Origin: Streptomyces gossypii | Lineage (GTDB): Bacteria; Actinomycetota; Actinomycetes; Streptomycetales; Streptomycetaceae | Direction of reading: 5' to 3' | NCBI RefSeq assembly: GCF_025165795.1 | Contig: NZ_JAJAGO010000027.1 | Span: forward strand, 1-34,151 | DNA length: 34,151 nt | Translations under genes and position numbers: made by a program | Notes under the pieces: generated by a model | The model's database searches: none | Told to the model about the DNA's origin: nothing | What the model saw: only the letters and a program-made list of their open reading frames with translations | Shown: positions 7,576-15,684 of the stretch, piece by piece | Position numbering within the stretch: position 1 is the stretch's first letter | Layout of the letters: each line of letters begins with the position of its first letter

Positions 7576-8211
7576 TCAGCTGCTGACGCCCACCACCTGG
7601 CCGTACGTCGCCCGGTCGTCGACCAGGTCGAGCATGGCGCGGGCCACGTCCGGAAACGGGATCGTGCTGCCGACCGGCCCGGCGCCGACGGTGTGACGGT
7701 AACGGCCCTGGCCCGGCTTGTCCTTGAGCTGCGGCGGCCGCAGCGCAGTCCAGTCCAGATCGCTCTGCCGCAGGACCTCCTCCATCACCACCAGGTCGCC
7801 GTACCACTCCTTGAAGACGGCCCAGAGCAACGGTGACCACACCCGGTGCATCGATCGTGGCTGGCCCTCGCCGGTGCGGTTGAGCGGAGCAGCGCTGATG
7901 ACGATGAGCCGCCGCACGCCCAGCGCCGTCATCGCCTCCACGGCGGCACGGGCGGAGGTGGAGGCGGGCTTGAGCGGATCGTGCCGCCCGGACGGGCCGA
8001 TGCCGGACAGCACCGCGTCCGCGCTCCCGACCGCGTCCTTCACGGACGCGGCGTCGAGCGCGTCCGCCCGCACGACGGAGAGATTCTCGTGCTCCAGCGG
8101 CAACTTCGCCGGATTCCGCACCGCCGCCGTCACCTCGTGCCCGTCCGCCAGAGCATGCGTGACGAGATGACGGCCGGTACGGCCGGTGGCACCGAGAACT
8201 GTCAGTTTCAT
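7576..8211 (-). CDS. NAD(P)-binding oxidoreductase (NmrA/atypical SDR type)
   Basis: A 211-aa Rossmann-fold protein. Seen: nucleotide-binding GATGRTG at residues 7-13, then AAVRNPAKL where NADP-preferring members carry an arginine after strand 2, VVRADALDAASV, LSGIGPSGRH, and VRRLIVISAAPL after the fourth strand. The region TALRPPQLKDKPGQGRYR contains the conserved RPP of this group. Known: such proteins reduce flavins or quinones or act as redox-sensing binders, and are often controlled by TetR, MarR or HxlR repressors encoded nearby. Here no regulator is adjacent, but a perfect palindrome lies 46-69 bases upstream of the ATG. It is monocistronic or transcribed after the PHP hydrolase, 94 bases upstream. 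The exact substrate is unknown. Confidence 0.85.
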   Translation of the reverse strand: MKLTVLGATGRTGRHLVTHALADGHEVTAAVRNPAKLPLEHENLSVVRADALDAASVKDAVGSADAVLSGIGPSGRHDPLKPASTSARAAVEAMTALGVRRLIVISAAPLNRTGEGQPRSMHRVWSPLLWAVFKEWYGDLVVMEEVLRQSDLDWTALRPPQLKDKPGQGRYRHTVGAGPVGSTIPFPDVARAMLDLVDDRATYGQVVGVSS

Positions 8212-8256
8212 CGGGCGGTCCTCTCCTGGAGATACGACGCGCAGGTCAGCCCATCA

Positions 8257-8280
8257 GTTGGTGAGTGGGCGTTCACCAAC
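8257..8280. promoter_or_regulatory. Perfect palindromic operator upstream of the reductase gene
   Basis: GTTGGTGA (8257-8264), 8-base spacer, TCACCAAC (8273-8280). The half-sites are exact inverse complements and the total length of 24 bases suits a TetR-type dimer or pair of dimers. It lies where the promoter of the reductase gene (ATG at 8211, minus) is expected. Confidence 0.6.
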
Positions 8281-8305
8281 CCCAGTGTAGAAGGCACGGT
8301 CCCGT

Positions 8306-9820
8306 TCAGTCGCGTGCCGTGAGCCACAGCGGGTTGGTCATGGCGGCCATCGGGCCCGGCAGCCCCGAGGTGTCGCCGTCCCGTACCGGGTGCCGCAGCT
8401 CCGCCCGTACGTAGCGGGCCAGCGAGGCCGTCGTCCGCCAGCTCACGGTGGCCGAGCCGCCGGGGACGGGCTCCGCGTGCAGCTGTCCCTGATCGGTGAG
8501 CAGCCGGACCGTCGCGCCGCTCGGTGCCCCCGTCACCTCCAGCCGCACCGTCACCGCCGCGTCCGCCGGGACCCCCAGCGACTCGCCGATGCCCGCGTGC
8601 TCGCCGCGCGGACCGGTGGCCGACAGCTTCAGCGTGACGGCGGAGGACTCGGCGAGGTAGCTGCGCCCCTTGCGCATCCCCTCCAGCAACGCCCGGCGCG
8701 ACAGGTCCTCTGCGCGGACGACGGTCTGCGGCAGGCCGACCTCCTGACCCTCCCGGTGGGCGTCGCTGCTGCCCATCGCGGGCAGCCAGTCGTCGTCCGC
8801 GACGAGCGTGTTGTCCCAGGCGGCGACGGAGAGTTCGTCATCCGGCGTCCACGGGCCGTTCCACACCTCGACCGCGTCGGCCCCCTCGTAGCCGAACTTC
8901 CACTGGCAGCCGACGAACGGGCAGTTGGGGTGCGCGGGCACCACCAGCCCCCCGGCGCGGTGGATCTGCCGGACATAGCGCTCGTACGCGTCGTCCCGGG
9001 CCCGGTAGCGCCAGTCCACGAAGGTGCCCGGCTCGGTGCCCAGCGCCAGATAGTGACCGTTTCGCGTGGTGACCTCCTCGCCGCACAGAATGAGCAGGTC
9101 CTCACCCCACAGCCCCGCCCAGGCGGCGTGTCCCGAGGTGGTGTTGTGCTCCGTGGTGGCCAGGAAGTCGAGCCCCGCCGCGCGGGCTGCCGCGGCGACC
9201 TCCCCGGGGGTGCGCTTTCCGTCGGAGTGCACGGTGTGCAGATGGCAGTCGCCCCGGTACCAGTCGCGGCCACGGCCCCGCACCCGCTCCGGCGGATACG
9301 AGGGCGCCGGGGTGCGGCCCGGCTTCCCGTACCGGAGGGTGACGGTGACCTCGTACGACAGGCCCTGCGGCGCGACCGTGTACGGGCCCAGCACGACATG
9401 CCAGGTGCCGGGGCGCACAGGGCCCGGCAGGTAGCCGGGCGTGGCGCGTTCGGCGCTGATCGCGAACTCCGTGCGGAAGCCGCCCGACCAGCCGCGGAAG
9501 CCACGGCCGCCCAGCCGGGTGCCGCGCTCGTCGAAGATGCCAATGTCCAGCGCGTTGCCCGGCGTGCCCGCCGGGACCTGCGGCTTGTCGTAGCCGTACG
9601 ACACGGCGATCTCGCGGACGCCGTCGGGCACCTCGACCGGGAGGTAGACATAGTCCGGCGCGCCGGTGGGGAGCGTGCCGCGTACCGTCTTGCGCTCCTC
9701 ACCGGCGGAATCACCGGGCCCGTCGGTCCGGGCCGGACTCGCGAAGGCCACACTGTCGAGGGTAAGCACGCCTGCGGTTCCCGCGGCGGCGGAGAGCTTG
9801 AGTACCTTGCGCCGTTCCAT
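8306..9820 (-). CDS. Exported CehA/McbA-type PHP-domain metallohydrolase
   Basis: A 504-aa protein with a Tat-like signal: MERRKVLKL followed by an Ala/Val/Leu stretch and a likely cleavage near AFASPA (25-30). Residues about 45-165 form a beta-rich N-terminal domain. The PHP domain follows with DCHLHTVHSD (H193, H195, D200), TTEHNTTSGH (H225), CGEEVTT (E249), VPAHPN (H297) and GSSDAH (D353, H355). These are the metal ligands of the PHP fold. Known: CehA/McbA-type members hydrolyse ester or phosphoester bonds, and Tat export fits a folded metalloenzyme acting outside the cytoplasm. The start at 9820 is chosen for GAGGGG upstream and the twin-Arg signal; the open frame extends upstream to 10024 but that part is not signal-like. 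Substrate unknown. A weak inverted repeat spans its stop codon. Confidence 0.88.
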   Translation of the reverse strand: MERRKVLKLSAAAGTAGVLTLDSVAFASPARTDGPGDSAGEERKTVRGTLPTGAPDYVYLPVEVPDGVREIAVSYGYDKPQVPAGTPGNALDIGIFDERGTRLGGRGFRGWSGGFRTEFAISAERATPGYLPGPVRPGTWHVVLGPYTVAPQGLSYEVTVTLRYGKPGRTPAPSYPPERVRGRGRDWYRGDCHLHTVHSDGKRTPGEVAAAARAAGLDFLATTEHNTTSGHAAWAGLWGEDLLILCGEEVTTRNGHYLALGTEPGTFVDWRYRARDDAYERYVRQIHRAGGLVVPAHPNCPFVGCQWKFGYEGADAVEVWNGPWTPDDELSVAAWDNTLVADDDWLPAMGSSDAHREGQEVGLPQTVVRAEDLSRRALLEGMRKGRSYLAESSAVTLKLSATGPRGEHAGIGESLGVPADAAVTVRLEVTGAPSGATVRLLTDQGQLHAEPVPGGSATVSWRTTASLARYVRAELRHPVRDGDTSGLPGPMAAMTNPLWLTARD

Positions 9821-10466
9821 ACGGTCGGGTCCCCTCGGGTCGGATATGCCGTCGTGCCGAGGGTTGTACGCCCGAATGACACGAAGGGGAACGGTGCGGG
9901 ACGTACCGCTGTCCCTCAGGGGCGGCCCACCAGGTGCCCGTGCCGGGCCGTACGCCGTGCCCGACTCGGTCAGACGTGTGTGCCACCGGCAACGCACTGG
10001 CAGCGTCAGGCCCCTTTGCCGCACCAGCCGCCGCGGGCCTTACCGGCGCTGCTTCTCAAACACGCCCTGGTAATCGGCCATGTCGGTGACCTGCGGGGAT
10101 CTTCCCGGTGGGCCTCTGAGCTGGCCCTTTACTGATGGCTGGCGATGGGGTACGACGGTCGCGATCGGGTGCCCTGCGGACTGTGTGCGGACTGCTGCGG
10201 CGGCGCTCCGCCGTCGGAGTAGTGCCCTTTGAGAAGTAGATGAACGCCTCGCCGCTGGCTGGTTGGGTAGCCGAGATGGCGGGACCCAACCTCCAGCCCA
10301 CCTGGTACCCGCGATCGTGAGGTTTCCGGGGAGGCTTCGCCGTAAGGGTGGTGGCGGGCGTGCGGAGTGGGAACCGTGGGGGAGGTGCCGGGAGTCCGGT
10401 GCAGGGAGGGCCCGTTGAGGTGGCGGGTCGGCGTGGGGCCCGCGGGTGGGCAGGAGGGGCGGGACA
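9821..10466. other. Divergent intergenic region with two hairpins
   Basis: I find no convincing gene in these 646 bases. They separate the minus-strand PHP hydrolase from the plus-strand kinase pair and so should hold both promoters. Seen: a small hairpin CGGCGG-CGCT-CCGCCG (10198-10213) and a larger bulged hairpin (10257-10298). Short open frames here lack family resemblance. Confidence 0.5.
10257..10298. promoter_or_regulatory. Strong bulged hairpin upstream of the kinase pair
   Basis: GGCT (10257-10260) and GGTTGGGT (10261-10268) pair with ACCCAACC (10284-10291) and AGCC (10295-10298), with a 3-base bulge (10292-10294) and a 15-base loop. This gives 12 base pairs. It ends about 170 bases before the first kinase start. 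It may be a leader structure, an operator, or a terminator left from a lost gene. Confidence 0.4.
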
Positions 10467-12608
10467 GTGGCGTCGGTACCGTTGACAGTGGGGGATCCGG
10501 TGCGGGTGGGCCGGTACCGGCTGCTGGCCCGGCTGGGCCAGGGCGGCATGGGGCGGGTGTACCTGGGGCGCTCGCCCGGCGGGCGTGCGGTGGCGGTGAA
10601 GGTGGTGCGGGACGCGCTGCTGCGGGACGAAGCGTTCCGGCGGCGCTTCGTGCGCGAGGTCGAGGCGGCACGGCGGGTGACGGGATTCTTCACCGCCGGG
10701 GTGGTCGACGCCGATCCCGAGGGGAACCCGGCCTGGCTCGCCACCGAGTACATCCCCGGACTGTCCCTCCAGGACGCGGTGGCCCGGCACGGGGTGTGGC
10801 GGCAGCAGGCGGTACGGGGCCTCGGCGCCGCTCTGGCCGAGGCACTCGCCGCCGTGCACGCGGCGGACCTGGTGCACCGCGACCTGAAGCCGTCGAACGT
10901 CCTGCTGGCGCCGGACGGTCCCCGGGTGATCGACTTCGGCATCTCGGCGGCGGCCGGCGACACCGCGCTCACCGAGACCGGGATGGTGATCGGTACAGCC
11001 GGCTTCATCCCTCCCGAGCAGCTGCGCCACGAGAGCTTCGGACCGGCCGGTGACGTGTTCGCCCTGGGGGCGGTGCTGGCGTACGCGGCCGCGGGCGTCG
11101 GCCCGTTCGGCGGCGGCGCGTCCCACGCGGTCAACTACCGGGTAGTGCACCAGGACCCGGATCTGAGGGGCCTGCCGCCCGCACTCGCGGAGGTGGTGGC
11201 CCGGTGCCTGGCGAAGGACCCGGAGGAGCGGCCCACGGTCCCGCGGCTGCTGGACGCATTAGGACACCCGGAACCCACCGCCGGTGACCACCACGCGCGA
11301 CGGGGCGATCTGGTACGGGAAGGCGACGTCACAACGGCCGGTTGGATGCCCGGCCCGGTGGTCGACTCGGCCACGCGGCTCCAGGCCGAGGTGCCGACCG
11401 AGCCCGTGCTCCGGGCGGGGGACGGTACGCCGGAGCCCCCGGACACCACCGCACCGCCGCGCCCCCGGCGCCGCCGTCTGCGGACGGCCTTCGCCGCGGC
11501 GACCGCCATGGCCGTCGTCGTGACCGGCGCCGTCATGTGGCAGGTGGCTGCGAGCGAGGAGAAGGACGACTCGCCGCCCGCAGCCCCTCCGAACGTCGAA
11601 GAACTCTGGTCCCGGCCGCTGGACGAGGGACAGACCATGGCCACGATGGCGGAGCGGACGGTCTACCTCCAGAACGAGGACCGCCACGAGATCACCGCCC
11701 TGTCCCTCGCCGACGGCTCCGATCGCTGGGCCCGCCGGGTCAAGATCTCCGACATCTCCGGGGAGAGCGACTACGTGAGGAACACGGTGGGAGACGGCAT
11801 CGAGATCACCGCCGTCTCGGGCGGCCTGCTGTACTACGGGAGCGGCCAGTACCTGTACGCGCTGGACGCGGACGATGGTGATCCGCTCTGGAAGTACATG
11901 GACGACTCCTTCCACCCCTCCCCGGTGGGCGTGGACGGCGCCGCCTACGCGCACATGAACGCCTTCTTCTACGTCCTCGACCCGCGCACGGGGGACGAGC
12001 TGTGGAAGTACTCGTTCGACGGCCTGACGTCCGACGACGTCACCGTCACCGGCGACGCCCTCCTCACACACGGCGAGAAGACGCTGATCGCGGTCGATAC
12101 CCGCACGCGCAAGGAGACATGGACCTACGAGGCCGACAGCGAGGTGGAGACGGCACTCGTGGTGGCGGGCGGAAAAGTCTACTTCGGTACCAAGGACGGC
12201 GCCCTGTACGCCGTCGACGCCGCGTCGGGCGAGGAGGTGTGGCGCGGCACCTTCGAGGGGGAGCTGTGGGACGGCCGGCTCGGTGGGGGAGCGGGCAGGC
12301 CAGAAGTGGCCGACGGGACCGTCTACTTCGAGAACGACGGCTATGTGTCGGCCTTCGACGCGGACACCGGTCGGGTGCTGTGGCAGAACAAGCAGAAGGC
12401 CGAGGAGGTGACGTCCCTGACCGCCGTGGACGACACCCTCCTCGTCCACGACTCGGACGGGTACCTGAGCGCGCTGAACGCACGCAGCGGAAAGTCCCGA
12501 TGGCGGGAACCGGTCGACGTGGACGACGACTCGGACTTCGGGATCGTCGGGAACACCGTGTTCGTCGAGCTGGACGGCCGGCTGACCGCCTACCGGGCCG
12601 CGACCTGA
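10467..12608 (+). CDS. Membrane Ser/Thr protein kinase with C-terminal PQQ-like beta-propeller
   Basis: A 713-aa Hanks-type kinase. Seen: glycine loop GQGGMGRVYLG (24-34), ATP lysine K45 in VAVKVV, E64, catalytic HRDLKPSN (137-144, D139), DFG (156-158) and IPPEQL (181-186) closing the activation segment. A linker of about 80 residues leads to one transmembrane helix (341-362, after RRRRLR). Outside the membrane are PQQ-type repeats from about 375 to 713, marked by recurring units such as LYALDADDGDPLWKY, FYVLDPRTGDELWKY and LYAVDAASGEEVWRG. Known: such kinases have a cytoplasmic catalytic domain and an extracellular propeller that may bind a ligand or cell-wall component. GTG at 10467 is chosen because AGGAGG sits 9 bases upstream; an in-frame GTG at 10446 is possible. 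The next gene is a paralogue 47 bases downstream. Confidence 0.92.
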   Translation: MASVPLTVGDPVRVGRYRLLARLGQGGMGRVYLGRSPGGRAVAVKVVRDALLRDEAFRRRFVREVEAARRVTGFFTAGVVDADPEGNPAWLATEYIPGLSLQDAVARHGVWRQQAVRGLGAALAEALAAVHAADLVHRDLKPSNVLLAPDGPRVIDFGISAAAGDTALTETGMVIGTAGFIPPEQLRHESFGPAGDVFALGAVLAYAAAGVGPFGGGASHAVNYRVVHQDPDLRGLPPALAEVVARCLAKDPEERPTVPRLLDALGHPEPTAGDHHARRGDLVREGDVTTAGWMPGPVVDSATRLQAEVPTEPVLRAGDGTPEPPDTTAPPRPRRRRLRTAFAAATAMAVVVTGAVMWQVAASEEKDDSPPAAPPNVEELWSRPLDEGQTMATMAERTVYLQNEDRHEITALSLADGSDRWARRVKISDISGESDYVRNTVGDGIEITAVSGGLLYYGSGQYLYALDADDGDPLWKYMDDSFHPSPVGVDGAAYAHMNAFFYVLDPRTGDELWKYSFDGLTSDDVTVTGDALLTHGEKTLIAVDTRTRKETWTYEADSEVETALVVAGGKVYFGTKDGALYAVDAASGEEVWRGTFEGELWDGRLGGGAGRPEVADGTVYFENDGYVSAFDADTGRVLWQNKQKAEEVTSLTAVDDTLLVHDSDGYLSALNARSGKSRWREPVDVDDDSDFGIVGNTVFVELDGRLTAYRAAT

Positions 12609-12655
12609 TCCACATGTCGTCCACAGCCGGGAAAGTGACGAACGAGGAGGAGCCA

Positions 12656-14923
12656 GTGCAGGCGTTCACGCCGCTGGAGGCGGGTGACCCCGTGCGGGTC
12701 GGCCCGTACCGGATCGTCGGAAGGCTCGGCTCGGGCGGGATGGGCCGCGTGTACCTCGCCCGGTCGTCGGGCGGCCGGGCGACCGCGGTGAAGGTGGTGC
12801 ACGACGAACTGGCCGAGGACCCGTCCTTCCGTACACGGTTCCGGCGGGAGGTGGCTGCGGCACGTCGGGTGACGGGCCCCTTCACTGCGCCCCTGGTCGA
12901 CGCGGACCCGGACGCGGACGTGCCCTGGCTGGCAACCGCCCACGTGCCGGGCCTCTCGCTGGGCGCGGCGGTCGCGACGCACGGCGTGTGGCCCGAGCAG
13001 TCCGTACGGGCCCTGGGCTCCGGGCTGGCGGAGGCACTGGAGGCGATCCACCGGGCCCACGTGGTGCACCGTGACCTGAAGCCGTCGAACGTGCTGCTGG
13101 CGCCGGACGGTCCGCGGGTGATCGACTTCGGGATCTCGGTGGCCGCCGACGACACCAAAATGACCACCACGGGGGCGGTGGTCGGCAGCCCCGGCTACCT
13201 TCCCCCCGAGCAACTGGTCGGTCGCGAGGTGGGGCCCGCCGGTGACGTGTTCGCGCTGGGCGCGCTGCTGGCGTACGCGGCGACCGGGACCGGCGCGTTC
13301 GGGGGCGGGCCCGCGTACGGCGTCAACTACCGCGTGGTCCACGAGAATCCCGATCTGGAGGGCCTGCCAGACGGACTCGAGGACGTGGTCACCCGGTGCC
13401 TGGCCAAGGACCCGCGGCAGCGGCCCGCGGTGCCGGAACTCATCGAGGAACTGGGCCGGTGGGAGGGGGCCGACGGGGCCCGGGGCACGTTCACCGCCGG
13501 CACGTGGCTGCCCGCGCTGGTCGCCGCCGACGTCACCGCGCTGCGCGTGGCCCCGCTGCCGGAGGAGGCCCCCACGACAACGGCGGACGCGGACCTGCCG
13601 ACGGTCACCGTGGGCACGGCCCCGACCGCCGTCGTCACGGCGCGGCTCGGCGCGCCGCCCGAGCGGCCATCGTTCGCCGCCCGGCTGCGCGGGGCGGCCC
13701 GGCGGCGGCCTACGGCGGTCCTCGCCGCGGCCGGCTCCCTCGTCGTCCTGGCCGTGGTCGCCGGCCTGCTCCTGCCGCGCGCCTTCTCCGGCTCGTCGGG
13801 CTCGGGCAACGGCACCGGGAGCACCGGCAGCCCCACGGCCGCCGCGAAACAGCTGGCGGTACGGCAACAGTGGTCGGGCGACGTGGACTTTTGGCAACCG
13901 GTGGTCGTCGGCGACAAGGTGGTCGGGAGCCAGGACGGCCTGCTGAAAGCGTTGTACGCCGACAGCGGCGAGCAGGCGTGGACGTACGACGATCCGAGCG
14001 CGTCGTCCTTCGAGGGCGTGAGCGACGGACTGGTGGTGGCCTCCAGCGAGAAGGGCACGATCCACGGCATCGATCCGGCCGGCGGCAATCAGGTCTGGAG
14101 CGTGGACGCAAAGGCGCACACGGCGCCCGGAACGACGTTCCACCTCTATACACGGGTCGTGGTGGCCGACGGGACCGTCTACGTGAACGCCATGTACGAC
14201 CTGCCCGAGGGGTCCGAACGCAACGGCACGTACGCCGTGTCGGCGCTGGACGCCGCCACCGGGCGGCTGAAATGGACCCGAGCGATCGAGCACACTCTGT
14301 CCAATGCGCTCGCGGTCGTGGACGGGGTCGTCTACGGCGGGGTACGGGAGGCGGACGGCTCCTACTTCCACGCCTGGGACGCGGACACAGGGGATCAGCT
14401 GTGGAGGTATCACGCGAGCGCGAGCCCGGCTTACGCGGGCGAGCTGACGGCGATCACGGTGTCGGACGGCACGGTCTACTTCGGCGACAGCCGCACTGTC
14501 CTCCACGCCGTCGACGCCCGGCGGGGCACGAAGCTGTGGACCTACGAACCGGACGACGACGGCGTGGAGGAGTGGCTCGAACCGCTCGTGGTCTCCGACG
14601 GCGTCGTCTACGGCGGGACCGGAGGCGCCACCAGTGACTATGAACCCGGAGCCGTGCGCGCGGTTGCGGCCGACTCCGGCAGAGCGCTCTGGACCGAGCA
14701 CACCGAACGCGAACCCGAGCTGCACGGTCTGCTGGACGGCTCGGTGCTCTTCAGCACCAAGGCCGGCACACTGCATACTGCGGACGCTCGTACCGGAGCG
14801 TCCCCGGCCGCGACGCGCCTGTCGTCCGGCGACCCCGACGCGACCTTCGAGGGCGGCCGGGTGTACTTCGACGGAGGCGACGGACGCCTGCACGCGGGAA
14901 GGATCTCCCTCACCGGCCGCTGA
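12656..14923 (+). CDS. Membrane Ser/Thr protein kinase with PQQ-like beta-propeller (tandem paralogue)
   Basis: A 755-aa Hanks-type kinase of the same design as its upstream neighbour. Seen: glycine loop GSGGMGRVYLA, K46, HRDLKPSN (138-145), DFG (157-159), LPPEQL, a Pro/Thr/Ala-rich linker of about 90 residues, one transmembrane helix (354-374), a Gly/Ser/Thr spacer (GSSGSGNGTGSTGSP), and propeller repeats to the end (for example VSALDAATGRLKWTR, FHAWDADTGDQLWRY, LHAVDARRGTKLWTY). The catalytic loop region is almost the same as in the neighbour even at the DNA level, whereas the propeller repeats differ clearly, pointing to tandem duplication with change of ligand. GTG at 12656 is preferred (AGGAGG 5 bases upstream); ATG at 12614 would give 769 aa. 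The two are probably co-transcribed. Confidence 0.92.
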   Translation: MQAFTPLEAGDPVRVGPYRIVGRLGSGGMGRVYLARSSGGRATAVKVVHDELAEDPSFRTRFRREVAAARRVTGPFTAPLVDADPDADVPWLATAHVPGLSLGAAVATHGVWPEQSVRALGSGLAEALEAIHRAHVVHRDLKPSNVLLAPDGPRVIDFGISVAADDTKMTTTGAVVGSPGYLPPEQLVGREVGPAGDVFALGALLAYAATGTGAFGGGPAYGVNYRVVHENPDLEGLPDGLEDVVTRCLAKDPRQRPAVPELIEELGRWEGADGARGTFTAGTWLPALVAADVTALRVAPLPEEAPTTTADADLPTVTVGTAPTAVVTARLGAPPERPSFAARLRGAARRRPTAVLAAAGSLVVLAVVAGLLLPRAFSGSSGSGNGTGSTGSPTAAAKQLAVRQQWSGDVDFWQPVVVGDKVVGSQDGLLKALYADSGEQAWTYDDPSASSFEGVSDGLVVASSEKGTIHGIDPAGGNQVWSVDAKAHTAPGTTFHLYTRVVVADGTVYVNAMYDLPEGSERNGTYAVSALDAATGRLKWTRAIEHTLSNALAVVDGVVYGGVREADGSYFHAWDADTGDQLWRYHASASPAYAGELTAITVSDGTVYFGDSRTVLHAVDARRGTKLWTYEPDDDGVEEWLEPLVVSDGVVYGGTGGATSDYEPGAVRAVAADSGRALWTEHTEREPELHGLLDGSVLFSTKAGTLHTADARTGASPAATRLSSGDPDATFEGGRVYFDGGDGRLHAGRISLTGR

Positions 14924-14976
14924 GCAACGCGGCTGGACAGGGCCGGCCAGCGACCCTGGCGCGCAGCGACCTCGTT

Positions 14977-15445
14977 CTACGACGCGATCGGGGGCGCTCG
15001 TGGCGCGGGCCAGGTGGTGAAAGTGGGCCAGGGGACGTCGGTTTCAACGGCGGCGGTGTAGCCGACGCCAGGGACGGAGAAGTCGTAGAGGCGGCGGACT
15101 TCGTCGCTGAACCAGTCGAGGTCGGCGAGTTCGGTGATGCTGTCGCTGGTGGCAGTGCGCTCCAGCGTTCGGCGACGGCGTTCTGCACGGCGGGGTCGAG
15201 TTCCCGGGTGTCGAGGCGGACCCGGCCCTCGTCGTCGAGGTCGAGGGGGCGGGCGCCGGTCAGCTGGTCCCACAGCTGCGCCAGATGACCGATCGGGCCA
15301 CCATGGCGTCGCCGATGACCCCGCGCAGCGCCCGACGTACAGGTCGATGCCGGGGATGGCAGTGGAGGACTGCGTGACGGCAGCGGCGTTGACCGAGGTC
15401 ACGGCCCGGCCGCCGGCCGAAGCCGTCACCTGCGGTCGTCACCGC
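14977..15445 (-). pseudogene. fabV: Frameshifted C-terminal remnant of FabV (trans-2-enoyl-ACP/CoA reductase)
   Basis: Pieces of one FabV-like protein follow each other in different frames on the minus strand. First GGRAVTSVNAAAVTQSSTAIPGIDLYVG (about 15415-15330), then a shift to LRGVIGDAMVARS, then a shift to IGHLAQLWDQLTG and LDDEGRVRLDTRELDPAVQ through VAERWSA, then a shift to SDSITELADLDWF, DEVRRLYDFSVPGVGY and ETDVPWP. This is the order of the conserved C-terminal segments of FabV. At least three frameshifts separate them, and the N-terminal 250 or so residues of the usual 400 are missing. No intact copy is in the window. The 240 bases upstream (15446-15684) are very GC-rich with repeated GCCGGG words and show no FabV residues. 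Confidence 0.8.
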
Positions 15446-15684
15446 GCCGCACCGTGCTCTGCGGCGGCCCGGTGCCCGCTCCGGCCGGGTGTCGTGCGGC
15501 CCGGCCATGCCGGGCGCGGGGTCGCGCGCCGGGCCGCCCCGTGCCGGGCTGCCCGGTACCACCCCGGTGCCGGGCCGCGCCGCAGGCGCAGGCGGGCAGG
15601 GGAGCCGCGCGCAGCACAGCGCGGCGCGCGTGTGTGAGCTGTCTCTCGCCGCCGGACGGCGGCATCGCGCCGTACGCTCGGGGG

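Noticed and set aside
8293..8318. GGCACG/CGTGCC inverted repeat across the end of the PHP hydrolase gene
   Set aside because: The stem is 6 bp with a 14-base loop and overlaps the coding end; too weak to call a terminator.
12002..12655. Upstream extension of the second kinase frame into the first kinase gene
   Set aside because: The extra 218 residues are out-of-frame reading of the PQQ region of the first kinase; the GTG at 12656 has a Shine-Dalgarno and matches the paralogue's start.
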